From: Madurella fahalii | Lineage: Eukaryota > Ascomycota > Sordariomycetes > Sordariales | Length of the DNA: 64,000 bases | NCBI GenBank assembly: GCA_029876055.1 | Contig: CM056876.1 | Coordinates: 5,022,001 to 5,086,000 of the forward strand | Reading direction: 5' to 3' | Part shown: positions 34,044 through 44,300 of the stretch, piece after piece | How positions within the stretch are numbered: the stretch's first letter is position 1 | Layout of the letters: each line of letters opens with the position of its first letter | Notes under the pieces: generated by a model | The model's database searches: none | Seen by the model: only the letters and a program-made list of their open reading frames with translations | What the model was told of the DNA's origin: nothing | Position numbers and translations under genes: made by a program

Positions 34044-35481
34044 ATGTCTGACGGGCCAGGGCCTCAGCCTAACGGCACCAGCGACGCCAACAAGGCCAGC
34101 GAGACCAGCAACGCCAGTCCCATCAACGAGACGGTAGTAGAAAAAAAAGGCCCTGTGGGAACTCGGCCATTCTCTTGGCTGTGAGTGCGCAGCAAATGCG
34201 ACGTAAAGGATCAAGGCTCACAAGAACCTAGGGAGCCTCACCCCATCTTCGTCATCGCCCTGGTCGGCCCCGAAGAGACGCCGTTCGGCATCCAGAAAGA
34301 CTTCCTATGCTCCAAGTCGACCTACTACAACAAGTACTTTGGCGAGAACCCCAACGAGGGCTCTCTGGAGAACCTCGTCAGACTGCCCGACACCGCGGTC
34401 GAGGTCTTCGCCTACGCCCAGAACTTCCTCTACACTGGACAGGTCTTCCCCGCCGTCGACAACCTCCCCACCTACGAGGTGCTCATTGGCGTCTGGAAGT
34501 TGGGTCATCAGCTGGGCATTGACGGGCTCTGCGATGCCACCCTCGAAGCCATGGCCGAGTGCCGACGCGTCACGCAACACATCCCCGCGACACCCCTTCT
34601 TGTCCAGGTCTGGAAGGACACCCCGGAGGGTTCTTCGATCCGCAAGCTTCTCCTCTCGTGGGCCGCCGAGTATATGAGATCGTCCGAGTCCCGAGCCGAG
34701 TTCGCCCGGTCATTGCCTCAGGAGGTGTTGAGCGAACTCGTAGTGGCGATGAGCTCGCTGGACAGTCCGCCTATCATCCCGCTCGATGGCGGGGCTGTGG
34801 CGCCTGCTGCGCCCGCATCTGGTGCCCAGCGTCGTGCTGCTGAACCGGACGAGATCGAAGGACGCCCGGCCAAGAAACGGCGTGCATCAGATGCAGGGAT
34901 GAACGGGGCCTCGCCGGCCGGCGTGCAGCCTCTGGCCCGGAAGCAGGGACCCAGGGTGTCACTCCCGTCGTCGAAGCCCGCGTCCAAGCCAGGTCCTAAA
35001 CGAAGATCCAGTGCAGCCGTCGTGGGGAGCCAGCACTTCTCCACCAACCAGAAGCTCAACTTCTGCGCAGACCTACTGACACGAATGCTTTCCGGTCCAG
35101 GCAAGTCCCCCCTTTCCCCAATCCGCCGTACCATCACGACGCACGTCACTAACGTCGACCGGCACAGGTTTCTGGACACGCGTCGTCGGCCCCTTCAAAG
35201 ACCCGGTCGACCCGGAACGCGACGGCGTGCCCGATTACTTCGAGGTGGTCAAGAAGCCGATGGACCTGAGCACCATGAAGGCCAAGATGGACCGGCGCGA
35301 GTATGCCGATGAGGCCGAGTTCCTGGCCGACATGAACCAGATCTTCACCAACTGCTACACCTACTGGAACGAGCAGGACCCAATGTGGGCCGCGTGCGAG
35401 AAGCTGCAAAAGTCGTTTGAGGATAAGTTCAACCAGATGAACAAGTGGATTGCCAAGATGGAGGGGGAGGAGGGGAACTAA
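34044..35481 (+). CDS. BTB/POZ-bromodomain protein, three exons, one GC-AG intron
   Basis: Exons 34044-34180, 34232-35100 and 35168-35481, in phase, encode 439 residues. The N-terminal ~45 residues are polar. Residues ~48-165 form a BTB/POZ fold (PFGIQKDFLCSKSTYYNKYF, then LPDTAVEVFAYAQNFLYTG, then YEVLIGVWKLGHQLGIDGLC), a protein-protein dimerisation domain. A basic Lys/Arg/Pro/Ser linker with PAKKRRAS, a likely nuclear signal, follows. Residues ~336-425 are a bromodomain, which binds acetyl-lysine on histones (VPDYFEVVKKPMDLSTMKAKM, then FTNCYTYWNEQDP). The position of the acetyl-lysine-contacting Asn is shifted by one residue (YWN rather than YN). Intron 2 starts with GCAAGT instead of GT; the joined sequence SGPGFWTRVVGPF supports it. 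Probably a chromatin reader or adaptor. It converges with TIM21. Confidence 0.9.
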
Positions 35482-35858
35482 TGTCGATCTGGTGGAGCTG
35501 TTATTGTTAGCATGGAGTTTGATGGAGCGCGCTTGTTCTATCTTGCTTTTCGGCGGGCGGCCGGGAAGTTCAATTTTTTTTTTTTTTTTTTTTTATACGT
35601 GATTGGAGGGCTTATTGATACCGTACCCTCCTTGTTTTGCCTGGCAGGAAAGGGACAAAGGTTGGTGTTGCGGCCTGGGACAGCGATAGGGAAACAGATT
35701 GTAAGATCACAGTGTTGTATACTAAGGCTTGGTGGGTGGTAATACCCTTGGGATCACAGGGTCTTGGTAGATAATGGACTAATCATGGCACTAGAGGATC
35801 CCTATATGCAACAGACACGCATCTTTTTCCCCATACAGCCTCGTAACTCAAGGGGTCA
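35482..35858. other. Convergent intergenic region with T-run
   Basis: About 377 bp between the BTB-bromodomain and TIM21 stop codons, carrying both 3' UTRs. It holds a T-run of about 20 at 35575-35594. No gene seen. Confidence 0.55.
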
Positions 35859-36776
35859 TCAACTCCACTTGACACCGAACAGCCTGAAACCCTTCTGCTC
35901 TCCGCCTTGGGCGCGCGGGGCGTCGTCATTCTCGAGGTATATCCTCTGATGGCCTTTCACGTCAACAAAGAAATACTTGTATTGGTATTCGCCCTGCCCG
36001 GCGCGTCTGACGAGGTGCATGTTGACCCGCCCTGTGCCTCTCGGCCCTTGGACCTGAAGTAGCCGTCAGCAAGCCTTCTCAGGCAAAACCCATCTCGGCC
36101 ACTCACGTTGAAATGAATCATCATGTGCTCGTTCCCCTGCCCATCTTTGGTCACGGTCGAGCTAGACGCATCGAATCTTAGCACCTCCCGCACGGTCCAT
36201 CCGGGTAGAAAACATACGCAATTGGCCTCGCCCGCCGCCACTTGTTGTGCGTCTCCTCGCCAAACGCTGTGATGTGCTTGCCGTCGCCCAGCAGCTCCAG
36301 GCACCGCGGGTCCTTGCGGATGCGGTCCACGGCCCGGTTAAAGTAGGTCGTCTTGCTGTCGGACGAGAAGACCTCAGAGTAGAGGAAGTAGCCGACGCCG
36401 CCCTGTTCCACGCCGGCCATCTTGATCAGAAACAACAGTCCCGTGTAGTGTGTGGGGGGGGGGGGGGGGTTTGTATGGGACGACACACCGTCAGCGCCAC
36501 GCCCAGGATGACCATGCCGAAGTTGAAGGTTTGCTGCGCTGCACGGGCCGTCTTCTCGCCGGCCGAGAGTTCGGTCCACGGGACGTGGCCATCGTCGTTG
36601 AAGGGGGTGACGGCTCGTCGGCGCGTCTCGGCGGACGAGGCTTGGTGCTTGTGACGTGTGCCATGTCCCCCGGGTTGATGGTGGCGGGGGATGAAGGCGG
36701 GCCGGAGCGAGCGCGTTGTGCTGGATTGCAATGTGGTACGGAGCCGGAGCCCCGAGGCCGTGACTCGATTCATCAT
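35859..36776 (-). CDS. tim21: TIM21, mitochondrial inner-membrane import translocase subunit, four exons
   Basis: TIM21 belongs to the TIM23 complex. It contacts the outer-membrane TOM complex through its intermembrane-space domain and couples import to respiratory chain complexes. Exons: 36489-36776, 36218-36402, 36107-36161 and 35859-36053, giving 240 residues. The N-terminus MMNRVTASGLRLRTTLQSS is an Arg/Ser/Thr-rich presequence. A single membrane span (FGMVILGVALTGGVGYFLY) lies near 88-106, followed by the family hallmark YSEVFSSDSKT. The intermembrane-space domain contains LGDGKHITAFGEETHNKW, MIHFNV and RRAGQGEYQYKYFFVDVKG. Intron 1 carries C16 on the sense strand and ends at GAACAG; an upstream AG would add MAGVEQ in frame, but the chosen junction gives the usual LTGGVGYF. 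The gene shares a 412-bp head-to-head region with GLO3. Confidence 0.95.
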
Positions 36777-37188
36777 GGCGGCTTGGGAGTACCCATCGCG
36801 TGCCGGCTTGCTAGACCGGTGCCGTTGAAATGCGTGTTTGGGAATTGTTTCCTCTCGAAGCTTGCGGTGGAGCTCGACCCAAGCTTCGGTCAAGCCCGCT
36901 AAGATGCCGGGCCGGCAATTTCTCGGGTGGGGAGTTTTCGAGTTTGCCGTGGGGCAGTTGGGACTAACACAGATCAGGCTTAGCGCGCTGGCTTGATGCC
37001 ACATGGAAGGCTTCCTGGGCAGCGAAATTGTGGCACCTCTCTCCTGAAACGGCCGATTTGGCAATCGACAACGCTCATCTCTCATCGTCTCCCCGTTTCG
37101 CCCTCTCCCGCAACATCGACGGATCGCACGGCGCATTCCAACCCTTCCCCCCAACCCCCGGGCCAGCAACGGACAAGAATTGGCCAAC
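36777..37188. promoter_or_regulatory. Bidirectional promoter region between TIM21 and GLO3
   Basis: The 412 bp between the two divergent start codons must serve both genes. It has pyrimidine-rich tracts close to the GLO3 start, typical of fungal leaders. I see no clear TATA box. Confidence 0.6.
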
Positions 37189-38961
37189 ATGAGCGGCCTG
37201 GCTTCGAAGCAGCAGTCGCTCAAGATCTTTGAGAAGCTCAAGTCGAAGCCGGCCAACAAGGCAAGACTTCGCAGCCAGATCCGTGCTACGCCGCCGAGCG
37301 CATTCATCGTGCTGACTGCCGCTTGCGCCAACAGATCTGCTTCGACTGCGGCCAGAAGAATCCCACCTGGACCTCTGTTCCGTTCGGCATCTACCTCTGT
37401 CTCGACTGCTCCGCGAACCACCGCAACCTCGGCGTCCACATCTCCTTTGTTCGGTCTACCAACCTCGACCGTACGTCCCCCGTGTGCCTCGCGCCCCGTG
37501 CGCGGCCCCTCTGACGGCTAGCTAACTATCCGGCCCCTTGCAGAATGGCAATGGGACCAACTGCGCGTCATGAAGGTGGGCGGCAATGAGTCGGCCACCA
37601 AGTTCTTCCAGTCCAACGGCGGCTCGGCCGCGCTGAACAGCAAGGATCCCAAGACGAAGTACACGTCGGCCGCCGCGACCAAGTACAAGGAGGAGCTCAA
37701 GAAGAGAGCCGCCAGGGACGCCAAAGAGTACGTGCGCCCGTTCACAACGACAATCAGCACATGTGCGCTAACAGCTCAGGTTCCCCGAGGAGGTAGTCAT
37801 CACCGAGGGAGGTGAGGCCGCCGAAGGGGGGGACACGCCGGCCGAGGAGGAGGACGACTTTTTCTCGTCGTGGAGCAGACCCGCCGTCAAGAAGCTGAGC
37901 CCGCCCAGCTCGCGGACCGCCACCCCCCCCGTCGTCGGCCGCACGCCGTCGCCCTTCCTAAACGCGCAGAACGGCAAGGACGCCGCACGCGCGCCCTCAC
38001 CGCTCACCAAGGGTGGCGATAGCGAGTCAAAACCAGCCGCCAGCCGCATTACCACCTCGGCCGCGCTCAGGACGTCAACGACGGGCCCACGCAAAGCCAA
38101 CATCTTAGGCGCCAAAAAGGTGTCCAACAAGTTGGGTGCCAAGAAGCTCGGCGGCGCCGGTGGCGGCGGCGGCGACGTGGTCATTGACTTTGACGAGGCC
38201 GAGAAGAAGGCAAAGGAAGAAGCCGAGCGCATCGAGAAGCTCGGGTATGACCCCGATGCCGAGGAGGAAGCCCCGGCCAAGACAAACGCCGCCAAGTCCG
38301 ACTCGAGCGCCGCCATCCTCTCGCCGACCCCGGTCAGCCCTGCCGCCCGCGGCGGCTACGGATCCTCACACGTGCGCGAGAAGTCTGCGGCTGAGGTGGA
38401 GCGTCTCGGCATGGGCATCGGCCGGCTGGGATTTGGGCAGGTGGGCAGCAAGCAGGCAGCGCAGAAGGCCGCGGCCGGCGGATTCGGCTCAGTCGGGCCG
38501 ATCAAAGCGTCCGCCGCCGGTACGTTCCCCCCCCCCCCCCCCCCCTTTTTTTTTTTTTCCCCTTTCTTTCTTTCTTCCTTTTTGGCCCAACCAACTAATC
38601 CACCCGTGGAACAGACGACGAAGAAAGCTACGCGCGCAAGAAGTTTGGCAATCAAAAGGCCATCTCGTCGGACGAGTTCTTTGGCAAAGGCATGTTTGAT
38701 GCGTCGGCCCAGAGCGAGGCCAAGACGCGCCTGCAAGGCTTCGAGGGCGCTCAGGCCATCTCGAGCAACGCCTACTTTGGCCGCCCCGAGACGGACGAGG
38801 CCCCGGCCATGGAGGACTACGGCGATCTCGAGTCGGCCGCCAAAGACTTCGTTAGGCGTTTTGGCATCACGGCGGCCGACGACCTCGAGAACCTGACGCA
38901 TTTGCTGGGCGAGGGCGCCGGGAGGCTGCAAGGGGCTATTCGCGCCTATTTGGGGAGCTGA
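37189..38961 (+). CDS. glo3: GLO3-type Arf GTPase-activating protein, five exons, one GC-AG intron
   Basis: Stimulates GTP hydrolysis on Arf at COPI vesicles, driving coat release in Golgi-to-ER transport. Exons: 37189-37260, 37335-37470, 37544-37727, 37780-38519 and 38615-38961, 492 residues, nearly the size of yeast Glo3. The ArfGAP zinc finger is C26-x2-C29-x16-C46-x2-C49, followed by HRNLGVHISFVRS with the arginine finger (R54). Acidic and Ser/Pro/Lys-rich linkers contain the coatomer-contact region. The C-terminus holds the Glo3 motif area: DEESYARKKFGNQKAISSDEFFGKG, then RLQGFEGAQAISSNAYFG. Intron 1 begins GCAAGA, not GT; only this splice gives PANKICFDCG. Intron 4 contains C19 followed by T13. 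ATG 37189 is the first methionine before the conserved region. Confidence 0.95.
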
Positions 38962-39748
38962 GGGACGGGTCCTGAAGATGTGCGAGGCGGATGGGGTATG
39001 GTTTAGTAGTAGTAGGATGCGAAGCAAGCATGCATGTTCTGTGTCGTCGGCGTGATTTATTCTGGGGTAGGTTCGGGGGACTTTGGAAGGGAGGTTGGTA
39101 AACTCGTGTTTAGAGAATGAGACTCGTTTTTCTTTTTCCTGGTTAACTAGTTGGCGTTTCGCAGGTGGGTTGGCTAGCCGTGCTGAGCTGCGAGCGGAGG
39201 AAGCATGCCTGTGTCGTCCGATCTCTTCTGCTTCCCAGTCTCTCGAGCGACTCCCCCGGCACATCCGCAGCTAGCGCGCCTATGCAGCAGGCGCCGTGGG
39301 TTACTCCCGCGCCGCTATTGTTCTTCAGGACGTCAAGTCAGGGCCACTGGCATGGTAATTCTCCGGCCGAGGTCAGACACGGTATCATTGCGGCTCCTTT
39401 GCCAGCGGTCCTGGTGAACGGTGACGTGATGCCAGTGGCCGCTACAGTTTCCCATGGCATCAGAAGCAACGTGATATACCACTCCGGGATCTTGTCCAAG
39501 ACGGCAGCGGTTGAGTCAAACGAAACGTCGCATCGCCGGCCCGTGGACGGTCGTGGATAATGCAGGATAAGGCCGTAATGAATCCCGTGGTTCGTACAGC
39601 GAGACGCGTTCGGCAAGAGTATAACACGAACGCAAAGCAACGCACTCGGCCCGGAAAGGAAAGGAGAGTCAACGGCGGAAATATCCATAGATGAAAAAGA
39701 GAGCAAGCGAGCAATCCACTTTAGCGATCATTTTCTCTATATCCTAGC
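38962..39748. other. Convergent intergenic region
   Basis: About 790 bp between the ends of GLO3 and the LRR-like gene, holding both 3' UTRs. No supported gene. Confidence 0.5.
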
Positions 39749-41321
39749 CTATCTTATCTGCACGCCGACCTCCTGCTTGACCGTCTCGACGGCGAAAAAC
39801 CTTCCCTTCCCCTCCCTCTGCGCCCTCACATGCCTCTCCAGCCTCCGCGCATGGCTCACAACGCCCCAGTACCTCTCCGTCTCCGCTACCCCGGCATCCT
39901 GGGGGAGCCTGTAGCCGGGGTACATCACCACCTTCTCAATCTTGCCCCAGGCCCTGGCCCAATCGACCGCGTCCCGCTCATCCTCAGCCCCACCCCCACC
40001 CCCTTCGCCGATGCTAGCCCTCGCCCAGAGCGCGGGCGCCCACGCCGCGCACCCCGTCACGTCGAGGTACTCGAGGCCGTAGAGGCTCCGGCTCAGCCTC
40101 CTAAGCACGAGCACGGCCTCGGCCCAGTCGTTGTCCAGCGAGTGGCTGTAAGGTCCCGTCCCGCCGTACTGGACCGTGCGGCCCGTCTGCGGGGAGACCA
40201 CGGTGGCGAGCTTGGCGTTGGGCGTGAGCGTCGGTTCGGGCCAGAACGCGAGGCTCAGGTGCGTCAGGTTGGGGAGATGGGTGGCGAAGCTGAGGAGATG
40301 CTTCCACGACGGAAGAGAGGACGGCGCTAGGTCTGGGTCGAGGGCGAGGGAGAGGTGGGTCAGGTTTGGGAGGAGCGGGAGGGGGACCGAGGGGGTCGGG
40401 TTGTTGTTGTCGTCGGCGTCGTCGTCCGGGACCGAGTCCCAAGAGTCGAGAGGGGCCGCTGCGGAGTTGGATTGTGGCGGGAAGAGGAGGTCCGAGAGCT
40501 CCCGCAGGCGGAGCGAGCGGCCGAGGGAGTTAGACAGGTCGAGGTAGCGGAAGGAGCCGTTCGCTATGCTGGGGGGATCTGGGGGTACGCTTCGTCTTGG
40601 TCGGAGGGGTCTATGTCTGGCGGCGGGAGGAGCACGGCTTGGAGATCGCCGAGGGACACGCCGTCGCGGGTGTACACCACGAGGTAGCGGAGCAGGGCGA
40701 CTCGGAGGTGGGTGGGGAGGTCGTAGAGATAGTACCGGCAGTATGATCGCTGCCACTCCCAGTCGAGGGCGAACCGGCGGAGGACCATGTCGACCAGACT
40801 CCCGCTCCCGGGGAGGTCCATCCCCGGCAACGGCCGCTGCTCATAGTCCTTTGTTTTGACGGGGCTGCATGGACTGCTGCGGCTGCGGCTGCCGCCGCCG
40901 CCTGCGCTGCCTGGGCCCGAAAGCCAGCTTCGTGGCGGCGCCGGGCCAGGCGGGAGTCTAACACCGCCAGGGCCAATCCGGACGGGGCGGGGCGGTCGGG
41001 GCCCGGGCGTCTCGGGCAGCTGGAGGATCTGGCGGATGGCGGGCGGGACCGTCGGGCGGACCACGTCGGGCGCCTGCTGCTGCCCGCTGGCGCTCAGGCC
41101 GGCGCGCCGGAGGTCGGCGAGCAGCTGGTTGACTCCACGGCCATGCGATTGGTCGTCTGCGGCGCTAGGGTTAGCGAAGGTGCACATGTAACGACAAAGT
41201 CCGCGGGTACAGAGCGGTGCCGGGTGATGTTACCGTGGTGGGGGTTGGCTCTGCTGCTGAGCGACGCTGGGGCGGTCGACTGCGGCTTGGAGTACTTGTT
41301 CTGGTGTCTCTTCTTGGGCAT
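39749..41321 (-). CDS. LRR-like hypothetical protein; coding frame interrupted by an apparent one-base deletion
   Basis: Exon 1, 41234-41321, starts MPKKRHQNKYSK. A 77-nt intron leads to exon 2, 39749-41156. In exon 2 the first frame runs to DPSDQDEAYPQIPPA and stops; the second frame opens just before and reads PPSIANGSFRYLDLSNSL. Adding one C to the C6 run (G6 at 40571-40576 on the plus strand) joins them into about 498 residues with no other change. The N-terminal third is Pro/Arg/Gly-rich. The core has leucine-rich-repeat-like pairs (PNLTHLSLALDPDL, PNLTHLSLAFWPEP and GLEYLDVTGC), recalling F-box/LRR scaffold proteins, though no F-box is clear. A 20-nt intron (GTACCC...CCAG) would also restore frame but is too short to be spliced. 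Function unknown. Confidence 0.7.
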
Positions 41322-44300
41322 GACCCTGGCGTCGGGTCCTTCTCCGTCTCGTCTTTTCCTCTTCCTTCCCTTGTTGCTTTCGCCAGTCTCGAGGTTGCAA
41401 CCGGGACTGGAGCCTTTTCACTCTATGTGCGGTCCCTTCGGGTGGTTCAGATCGGGGGCAAAGCGCACGACCACGTCAGAGAGCTGCAGCTCGAACTCAC
41501 TCGCTCGCTCGTTCGGCTGCCTGGGAGGGATGCCGCAGCGCCGCTTCCTGTGAGCAACTCGGCACGCTGTTGGGCTCCGCAGTTGCTGCTTGGCGGCTGC
41601 CGGTCCCACCGTACGTCATGCGGCGGTCTCGGGGCAAATGCAGCTGCTGCCCCGTCAGAAAGTATGTGTCACGGCACATCATCAGTAGTCATCTTCCGTT
41701 TGAAACGGGATGCATCCGCCACCCGCATGTGGAGACGGGTGGGGTGGCGGCGTGGAACGTCCAGAAACCGTTGGTCAGTGCGCTGATAGTGACGGACCAC
41801 CCGTCACACTCTGGCGCGCACAGAGACAAATAGCGGGTGTCCAAAGAACGCTGGGGCTGACCAGTACAGTACACAGACCCACCGAACGAGACTTGGGCGC
41901 TGGCTGGCTTCCATACGAAGAAACTGACATCCGCTCCCATCACACGCGTAGACACACAGAGCACTGGCAAGCACCGGGTCATCCCGGAGGCAGGAACACG
42001 CGGTAGCACGCACAAGACAGGAGAGATGAGCCCAACTACGCCTCCCCATTGGATATCTGGGCTCCGTCTACAAGCGCATCGCTCTTGCCGCCGTCCTACC
42101 CACCAGCTGCGCCTCTGCTCCTCAGGCTTTCCGTACCCGCGCCCGAATGGGTCGGGAATCTGACCGAGCTAGGTCGCGGTCTGCATCGGGCAGGGACACA
42201 GCCGATCCAGCCAGTGTTGGGTGCGACGCAGCAGTCTCCCTGGTTGCAGTACCCAGGGCCCATTTTTCTTTACCATGAGTTCGCCGTGTCCGACGGCCTT
42301 TCCGTATACGGCAAGCTACGCTGCTGTGTGATCAGGTGTCAACATGCGAATAGGGTGTACATCCGGGGCTGGTGAAGCACACCAAACGCCAAAGCACGCA
42401 TGGTGCGTAGCGCTGCTATTCTTGGCTTCCTTTGTCAGAGAATCCATCATCCGCTCGAGAATCGGATACCGTCGTCAGGCCCAGGTGTCTGTTCCCCTGG
42501 CCCGCTCGGTGCCGAGCCGTCTCGTTCTCTAGCCGTCCCTTGGCTCCTTTTCTCGCGATGCCTGAGCACCGACACCAGAGCTTCTCAATGTCTGCAAGGC
42601 TCTATGCCGTGACTGCCGTCCACAACGTTACTTCTGACGTCTCTGACGCCCATGTTCTGCGGAACGATGCTGAAGCCTCCCCAGGCCAGGAGAGCGTCAG
42701 TTGGGTGCAACTGTGGCGTCTCGACGAGACAAGAATCATTTCCCTGTCCGACCTGCGCCACGCGGCAGACGAGGACAATCAAGATCGCCCAACTGTCTGT
42801 GGATTGCGAGCCAACTGCTGCCCCAGCACCTGCCCCCTTCAAAAGTCAGGCCGTCGGCGCCTGGCCGCGCGCCCTGCCAGCCACAGCCAACCTCCGCCCT
42901 GTTGTGAAGCCAAAGGCCCTTACGGCGCACGCCAGCAGCCGAAGCTAACTCTCAAAGCTTGTGCCACACACCATGGTGCGGACGGGGACGGTCTGAGAGG
43001 GGTTGGTCGCCTTCTGGGTGTCTTGTATCGCGCCACCCCTAGGTGCGCTTCCGCACGCTACAGCGTTGTATAACAGACAATCCGGGCGCCCCAACAGCCA
43101 GTCGCTGCCCCCAACCCGGCACCCTTGCCTCCGTATCGCATTGCCCGTAAAGCTCCGCCCGAGATGAGCCACATATCTGGTCAAGCTGAGGGGTGGCCTG
43201 GAGAGGGGTGTATTCCGACGCTCCAATATCCGGGGGGCTGCATTGAATCGCGGTGAGGGGTTGTATCCTGGTCACAACGTGAGGCGCAACGCCATGTAAT
43301 GGATCGTTTCGGCACCGCTAAGGGCTTGGTGGTAAAGGAGGCGGTCATTCCTGCCGTGACGGTCGAGTTAGGCCGAGAAAAATCCTAAGAGGGCCTGATT
43401 TGGAAGCGATTAGCGACAGATTCGGAAACTCAGGTTGAACAGGATCCTACAGCGAGGGGAGTGAGGGTAGTTTGAGCAACTTAGCTCGGCCCTGATCTGG
43501 CTAAAGGGTGTCGGAAACGTGCAAAGCTGTGTAGCGATGGTGGCTACTCCCGGGGAATCGGTTTCCAGCTTCCCGAGACCCCCGAGACTTCCCTCTCCCC
43601 GTGAATTTGCGCGCTGGCGGCGTGTGGGATCGCAGCTGGCTGGGGGCGTTCGTTACTTGTGCGACACCACGTTTGTCTACCTTTTACGTCGGACTGTGCC
43701 CGCACCTCTCACAGGAAGCCTCGCCGGATATAGATATCGGTGGCGACGTTATCCATTGATAGCCCTGCCCTCCAGCGGCTACGTTTCGATTGAGGTGAAA
43801 GATGGATGTCGCCCATAACGACTAGAGTCTAAGCTTCCAGCAGGCCGTCAGAGCCGAGCACTTGGTGTAACCACTGCTACCCTATGACCTGATTGGCTGT
43901 TGTTTGGTTTCCTCGGAACTTAACCGAACTTGACTGACCGACCAGGGAGGAGGCGGAGAGGCACATCTGTGCATCAGCAAACACAGTCATACGGTGTCAT
44001 TATCTAGCGTATCGGCCTCACTCCATGCCACCCTAGAGGTTGTATAAAATTCAGTGGTCATCTAAAGAATCGAGGGTGCTGCTAGGATTCCGCATGTTTT
44101 GGGCCCCGAGAGCTGACGCACAAGTCCGGGCAAGGTTAACGGGCTCCACGCGTCAATGATCCCGTCATTGATCTGTGGGCATGCTCGACCATAAGGTAGA
44201 TACGGACGGCGTAAAGGCACGCATACGCCAAAAGAAGCATTGATGTGTCCCGGTAGCAACTTCGCGGTCAGCGCATCGACGTCGACATCAACACCGGAAT

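Noticed and set aside
40569..40588. A 20-nt intron joining the two LRR-gene frames
   Set aside because: Too short to be spliced by the spliceosome; a single-base error in the C6 run is simpler.
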